Positions 27,910-30,712 of a stretch of DNA of 30,712 bases are shown piece after piece. The stretch's first letter is position 1; each line of letters starts with the position of its first letter. A program made the translations under genes and the position numbers. The notes under the pieces were generated by a model, which saw only the letters and a program-made list of their open reading frames with translations, was not told where the DNA came from and did not search any database. The DNA is from JANNAV01 sp031384695 (GTDB taxonomy: Bacteria > Pseudomonadota > Alphaproteobacteria > Rhodobacterales > Rhodobacteraceae), in contig JANNAV010000080.1 in the NCBI GenBank assembly GCA_031384695.1, positions 1 through 30,712 of the forward strand, in the 5' to 3' direction.

Positions 27910-27959
27910 GCGGGCCTCCGGCGGGTTTTCGGGGCATGCACATTACACGTGCAACACCC

Positions 27960-27978
27960 GCACAACCTATGCATACGG
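27960..27978 (-). repeat. 19-nt repeated motif, copy 2
   Basis: On the minus strand CCGTATGCATAGGTTGTGC, one mismatch from the copy at 13666-13684. It lies 51 bp upstream of the chorismate mutase start, in the gap behind the GNAT gene, so it could act in its promoter. The downstream half of the inverted repeat seen in copy 1 is lost here. Confidence 0.4.
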
Positions 27979-27991
27979 TTTATGCAGCTTT

Positions 27992-28498
27992 TCATGCGAA
28001 CACCGTCAGGTCGTGGCGGATCACCACATCGGTTGGATCGGCGCCCGGCGCATCGGTGAGGCTGCCGCCAAGCCGGAAGGCGAGGGCGATGGAGCGGGCA
28101 TTCAGCGGGTCGATGTAGTTGTCGAGGTGATCCCAGCCGAAGGTCTGGCGAGCCCATTGCATGACGCGAAGGGCGGCCTCGGCGGCGATACCGCGACCTT
28201 CGGCGGTGGGGATGACGAACCAGCCCAGTTCGGGTTCAGGGTAGTCTGAGGGGTGGTAGATGCCCACCTCGCCGACATAGGCGCCGGTGGCGGTATCATC
28301 CACCGAAAACGGGCCATAGCCAAGCAGCGGCCATTGACCGACTTCGGAGGCAAAGATGCGCCATGTGGAATGGCGGTCAAGCGGGCCGCCTTCCCAGATC
28401 GAGCGGTTGGACGACGCAAATTCGGCGCGCGGTTCAAAATCGGCGAGGCGCGGCATCCGCAGGGTCAGGCGTTCGGTGTGGAGGGTGGGGGCGATCAT
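27992..28498 (-). CDS. GNAT family N-acetyltransferase, RimJ/RimL type (second of pair)
   Basis: A 168-residue acetyltransferase. The start TERLTLRMPRLADFEP is typical of RimJ/RimL-like GNATs, followed by GEVGIYHPSDYPEPELGWFV and EGRGIAAEAALRVMQWA (acetyl-CoA loop) and NARSIALAFRLGG. The ATG at 28498 overlaps the stop of the next gene upstream by 4 nt (ATGA), and the region upstream in the frame (VRRRCCLP) is not used. It and the following GNAT are about one third alike in layout and probably arose by duplication. The acetyl acceptor is unknown; a link to ribosomal proteins is suggested only by the operon. Confidence 0.92.
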   Translation of the reverse strand: MIAPTLHTERLTLRMPRLADFEPRAEFASSNRSIWEGGPLDRHSTWRIFASEVGQWPLLGYGPFSVDDTATGAYVGEVGIYHPSDYPEPELGWFVIPTAEGRGIAAEAALRVMQWARQTFGWDHLDNYIDPLNARSIALAFRLGGSLTDAPGADPTDVVIRHDLTVFA

Positions 28499-29034
28499 GC
28501 GGCGGCTCCGGGTGTGAAGCGGTAGACAGCACCGTCTTCGAACCAAGTGGGGCGTTGACCGTCGATCACCTGTCCGCCAAGGCGGCGGGCGATGCTGTGC
28601 GAGGCGGCATTGTCGCGGTGAACTTCGGCTTGGGCGGTTTGCAGGCCGAGCGGGCCAAAGGCCCAGGTGTGCATGGCGTGGGCGGCCTCGGTAGCCATGC
28701 CGCGGCCTTCGGCGTCAGCCGTCCACAGCGACCATGTGAGTTCCACCACTGCGCCTTCTTGCCACTGCATCGGGCCGAAATGGCCTATCGGCTGCGCGGT
28801 GGCGCGGTCTTCGGCGATCAGGCGGCCAAAGCCGCGCATCACCCAATGGCCGAAGAACGAGGCGAATTGCTCGGCGGCTTCGTGTTCCTTTTTCGGGCCG
28901 CCGGTGAAGGCGGTGCGATCGGACGCGCGGTAATCGCGGAAGGCGGGCCAATCGGCGGGGTGTGGCGCACGCAGGGTTAACCGTTCGGTTTCCAGAACTG
29001 GCACGCCGATCAGCTGGGGGTGCGGGGCGGTCAT
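28495..29034 (-). CDS. GNAT family N-acetyltransferase, RimJ/RimL type (first of pair)
   Basis: A 179-residue acetyltransferase with ETERLTLRAPHPADWPAFRDY at the N-terminus, GRLIAEDRATAQPIGHFGPM, then EGRGMATEAAHAMHTWAF as the acetyl-CoA loop and NAASHSIARRLGG as the last motif. It is of the same type as the next gene and coupled to it by an ATGA overlap. It is also coupled to ffh, whose stop overlaps its start by 4 nt. So ffh and the two GNATs are surely one transcript. The substrate is unknown. Confidence 0.92.
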   Translation of the reverse strand: MTAPHPQLIGVPVLETERLTLRAPHPADWPAFRDYRASDRTAFTGGPKKEHEAAEQFASFFGHWVMRGFGRLIAEDRATAQPIGHFGPMQWQEGAVVELTWSLWTADAEGRGMATEAAHAMHTWAFGPLGLQTAQAEVHRDNAASHSIARRLGGQVIDGQRPTWFEDGAVYRFTPGAAA

Positions 29035-30527
29035 TTCTTTTTCATCAGCCCCGAAAGGCCGGAGGGGAGCGACATGCCGCGCGGCATGCCGGGAAAGCCG
29101 CCGCCCATCCCAAGGCCCTGTTGCATGCCCTTGGCGGCCTCGGCCATTTGTTCGGGGGTCATCTTTGACGGATCGGGCATGCCCTTGCCGCCCAGCATCT
29201 GTTTGATGGCGGCCTTCATCATGCCGCCCTTGCCCATTTTCTTCATCATGTCGGCCATCTGCTTGTGCTGTTTCAGCAGGCGGTTCAGATCCGACACATC
29301 AAGGCCCGCGCCGGTGGCCACGCGCTTTTTCCGGCTGGCGGCCATCATATCGGGGTTGGCGCGTTCGCGTTTGGTCATCGACTGGATCAGCGCGATCTGG
29401 CGTTTCAGCATGCGGTCGTCAAACCCGGCCTTTTCCGCCGCCTTGGCCATGCCGCCCATGCCAGGCAGCATCCCCATGATCGACTGCATCCCTCCCATCT
29501 TCAGCATCTGCTCCAACTGGCTGCGCAGGTCGTTCATGTTGAAAAGGCCCTTGGCAAAGCGCTTGGCCATGCGTTCGGCGTGCTCGGCCTCGAAGGTCTC
29601 GCGCGCTTTCTCGACCAGGGCCACGATATCGCCCATGCCAAGGATGCGGCCGGCGACGCGTTCGGCCTCGAATGTCTCCAGCGCGTCCATCTTTTCGCCC
29701 AGACCGACAAAGCGGATCGGCTTGCCGGTCACGGCCCGCATCGACAGCGCCGCACCACCGCGTCCGTCGCCGTCCATCCGGGTCAGGACCACGCCGGTGA
29801 TGCCGACCTTGCTGTCAAACTCGGAGGCGACGTTGACCGCGTCCTGCCCGGTCAGACCATCGACCACCAGCAGCACTTCGCGCGGCTGGGCGATGTCGCG
29901 GACGGCCTGCACCTCGTCCATCAGCACTTCGTCGATGTGCAACCGGCCCGCGGTATCAAGGAACAGCACATCATAGCCGCCCATCGTGGCCTGCGTCTTG
30001 GCGCGCCTGGCGATCTGCACGGCCGTCTCGCCCTTGACGATGGGCAGGCAATCGACGCCAACCTGCCCGGCCAGAATGGCCAGTTGCTCCATGGCGGCAG
30101 GCCGGTTGGTGTCCAGCGAGGCGAGAAGGACGCGCTTGCCGTTACGCTCCTTCAGCCGCTTGGCCAGCTTGGCGGTGGTGGTGGTCTTGCCCGAGCCTTG
30201 CAGGCCGACCATCAGGATGGCAGAAGGCGGGTTGTCGATTTTCAGCGCCTCGGGCTCGTCATCGCCCGCCAGCACGCGGATCAGCTCGTCATGGACGATC
30301 TTGACGACCTGCTGGCCGGGGGTGACCGATTTGGTGACCGCCTGCCCGGTCGCCTTGACACTGACCGCCTTGACGAAATCCCGCGCCACGGACAGCGATA
30401 CGTCAGCCTCCAGCAACGCCGTGCGCACTTCACGCAGCGCCGCGTCGACATCCGCCTCGGACAAGGCCCCCTGCTTGGTCAGGCGGTCAAAGACGCCACC
30501 AAGGCGGTCTGACAGGCTCTCAAACAT
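29031..30527 (-). CDS. ffh: Signal recognition particle protein Ffh (SRP54)
   Basis: A 498-residue GTPase that targets membrane proteins to the translocon with the SRP RNA and FtsY. The N domain is followed by the G domain with LQGSGKTTTTAKLA (G1 P-loop, near 110-123), DTAGRLHID (G3), LTRMDGDGRGGAALS (G4) and GKPIRFVGLGEKMDAL (G5). The last third is the M domain, rich in methionine (MLKMGGMQSIMGMLPGMGGM) for signal-peptide and RNA binding, ending in a glycine/methionine-rich tail (GMPRGMSLPSGLSGLMKKK). AAGGAGAG lies 6 nt before the ATG. It is the first gene of the minus-strand operon. Confidence 0.97.
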   Translation of the reverse strand: MFESLSDRLGGVFDRLTKQGALSEADVDAALREVRTALLEADVSLSVARDFVKAVSVKATGQAVTKSVTPGQQVVKIVHDELIRVLAGDDEPEALKIDNPPSAILMVGLQGSGKTTTTAKLAKRLKERNGKRVLLASLDTNRPAAMEQLAILAGQVGVDCLPIVKGETAVQIARRAKTQATMGGYDVLFLDTAGRLHIDEVLMDEVQAVRDIAQPREVLLVVDGLTGQDAVNVASEFDSKVGITGVVLTRMDGDGRGGAALSMRAVTGKPIRFVGLGEKMDALETFEAERVAGRILGMGDIVALVEKARETFEAEHAERMAKRFAKGLFNMNDLRSQLEQMLKMGGMQSIMGMLPGMGGMAKAAEKAGFDDRMLKRQIALIQSMTKRERANPDMMAASRKKRVATGAGLDVSDLNRLLKQHKQMADMMKKMGKGGMMKAAIKQMLGGKGMPDPSKMTPEQMAEAAKGMQQGLGMGGGFPGMPRGMSLPSGLSGLMKKK

Positions 30528-30616
30528 TGGCGCTCTCCTTCATGTTTGCCCCGATATGGGACGGCGGACCGATTTCCCAAGTCCAATGCGGAACGGCACC
30601 CGTGGGCGCAACGCGC

Positions 30617-30712
30617 TGACAGGTGGCGATCCCGGCATAAACCAAGGGACCGGAAGCAGGTGGCTTCCGGGGAATTCAGCGGCGCGCATACGCCTGCCGC
30701 TGGTGCCTGTCA
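30617..30712. other. Hairpin-rich element upstream of ffh
   Basis: The region holds nested complementary arms: TGACAGG (30617-30623) with CCTGTCA (30706-30712) at the ends, CCGGAAGC (30650-30657) with GCTTCCGG (30663-30670), and CAGCGGC (30677-30683) with GCCGCTG (30696-30702). It lies about 90 bp upstream of ffh and is cut by the window edge. It may be a structured leader RNA, a small RNA, or the terminator area of the gene beyond. It does not contain the conserved SRP RNA core in either strand. Confidence 0.45.

Noticed and set aside
29265..30512. 415-codon plus-strand frame opposite ffh
   Set aside because: Shadow of ffh, with the same GC-bias composition and no recognisable domain.
30640..30675. 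GGAAGCAG-like stretch upstream of ffh resembling part of the 4.5S (SRP) RNA core
   Set aside because: The full conserved core and tetraloop of SRP RNA are absent on both strands; the match is short.

Overview
The window is GC-rich chromosomal DNA that looks like a member of the Rhodobacteraceae (Alphaproteobacteria). The main reasons are a MipZ-type division ATPase, a bacterial FeS-cluster photolyase next to a DUF2256 protein, a MatB-type malonyl-CoA synthetase, and a gene order ffh / chorismate mutase / rpsP / rimM / trmD / rplS / rpmE that I associate with this family. No rRNA, tRNA, CRISPR array or insertion sequence was seen.

Region 1 (1-5951) is a carbohydrate-uptake locus. A truncated oxidoreductase at the left edge is divergent from a tightly packed operon: Tat-exported solute-binding protein, two permeases, UgpC/MalK-type ATPase and a PfkB-family kinase. 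The divergent promoter region holds a perfect 7-bp inverted repeat that could be the operator. The arrangement suggests import of a sugar or polyol, phosphorylation by the kinase, and oxidation of a related compound by the divergent enzyme. The substrate cannot be read from the sequence.

Region 2 (5986-13469) is the most unusual part. Two overlapping genes of unknown function precede a WYL-domain protein that has an export-like N-terminus and no helix-turn-helix. After them comes a very large protein that fuses a DEDD-type 3'-5' exonuclease, a RecQ-type SF2 helicase and a UvrD/Rep-type SF1 helicase. A near-perfect 25-bp palindrome lies upstream of the giant gene. WYL proteins are often tied to defence or DNA-damage loci, so this is the best candidate in the window for an undescribed nucleic-acid-processing or defence unit. 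That function is inference.

Region 3 (13722-18335, minus strand) holds an operon of an atypical SDR, DUF2256 and an FeS-type (6-4) photolyase, and a second one of sterol desaturase-like protein, 4Fe-4S protein and SixA-like phosphatase.

Region 4 (18378-22852) has argB, an SDR, malonyl-CoA synthetase, a 54-residue ORF with a strong ribosome-binding site, and mipZ.

Region 5 (22870-30712, almost all minus strand) is a translation and secretion block: ffh, two GNATs, chorismate mutase, rpsP, an internally deleted bluB, rimM, a membrane protein, trmD, then rplS and rpmE. A plus-strand GNAT interrupts trmD and rplS. The bluB-like gene lacks its flavin-binding segment and carries a perfect 12-bp inverted repeat exactly where that segment is missing. 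A hairpin-rich element lies upstream of ffh at the window edge.
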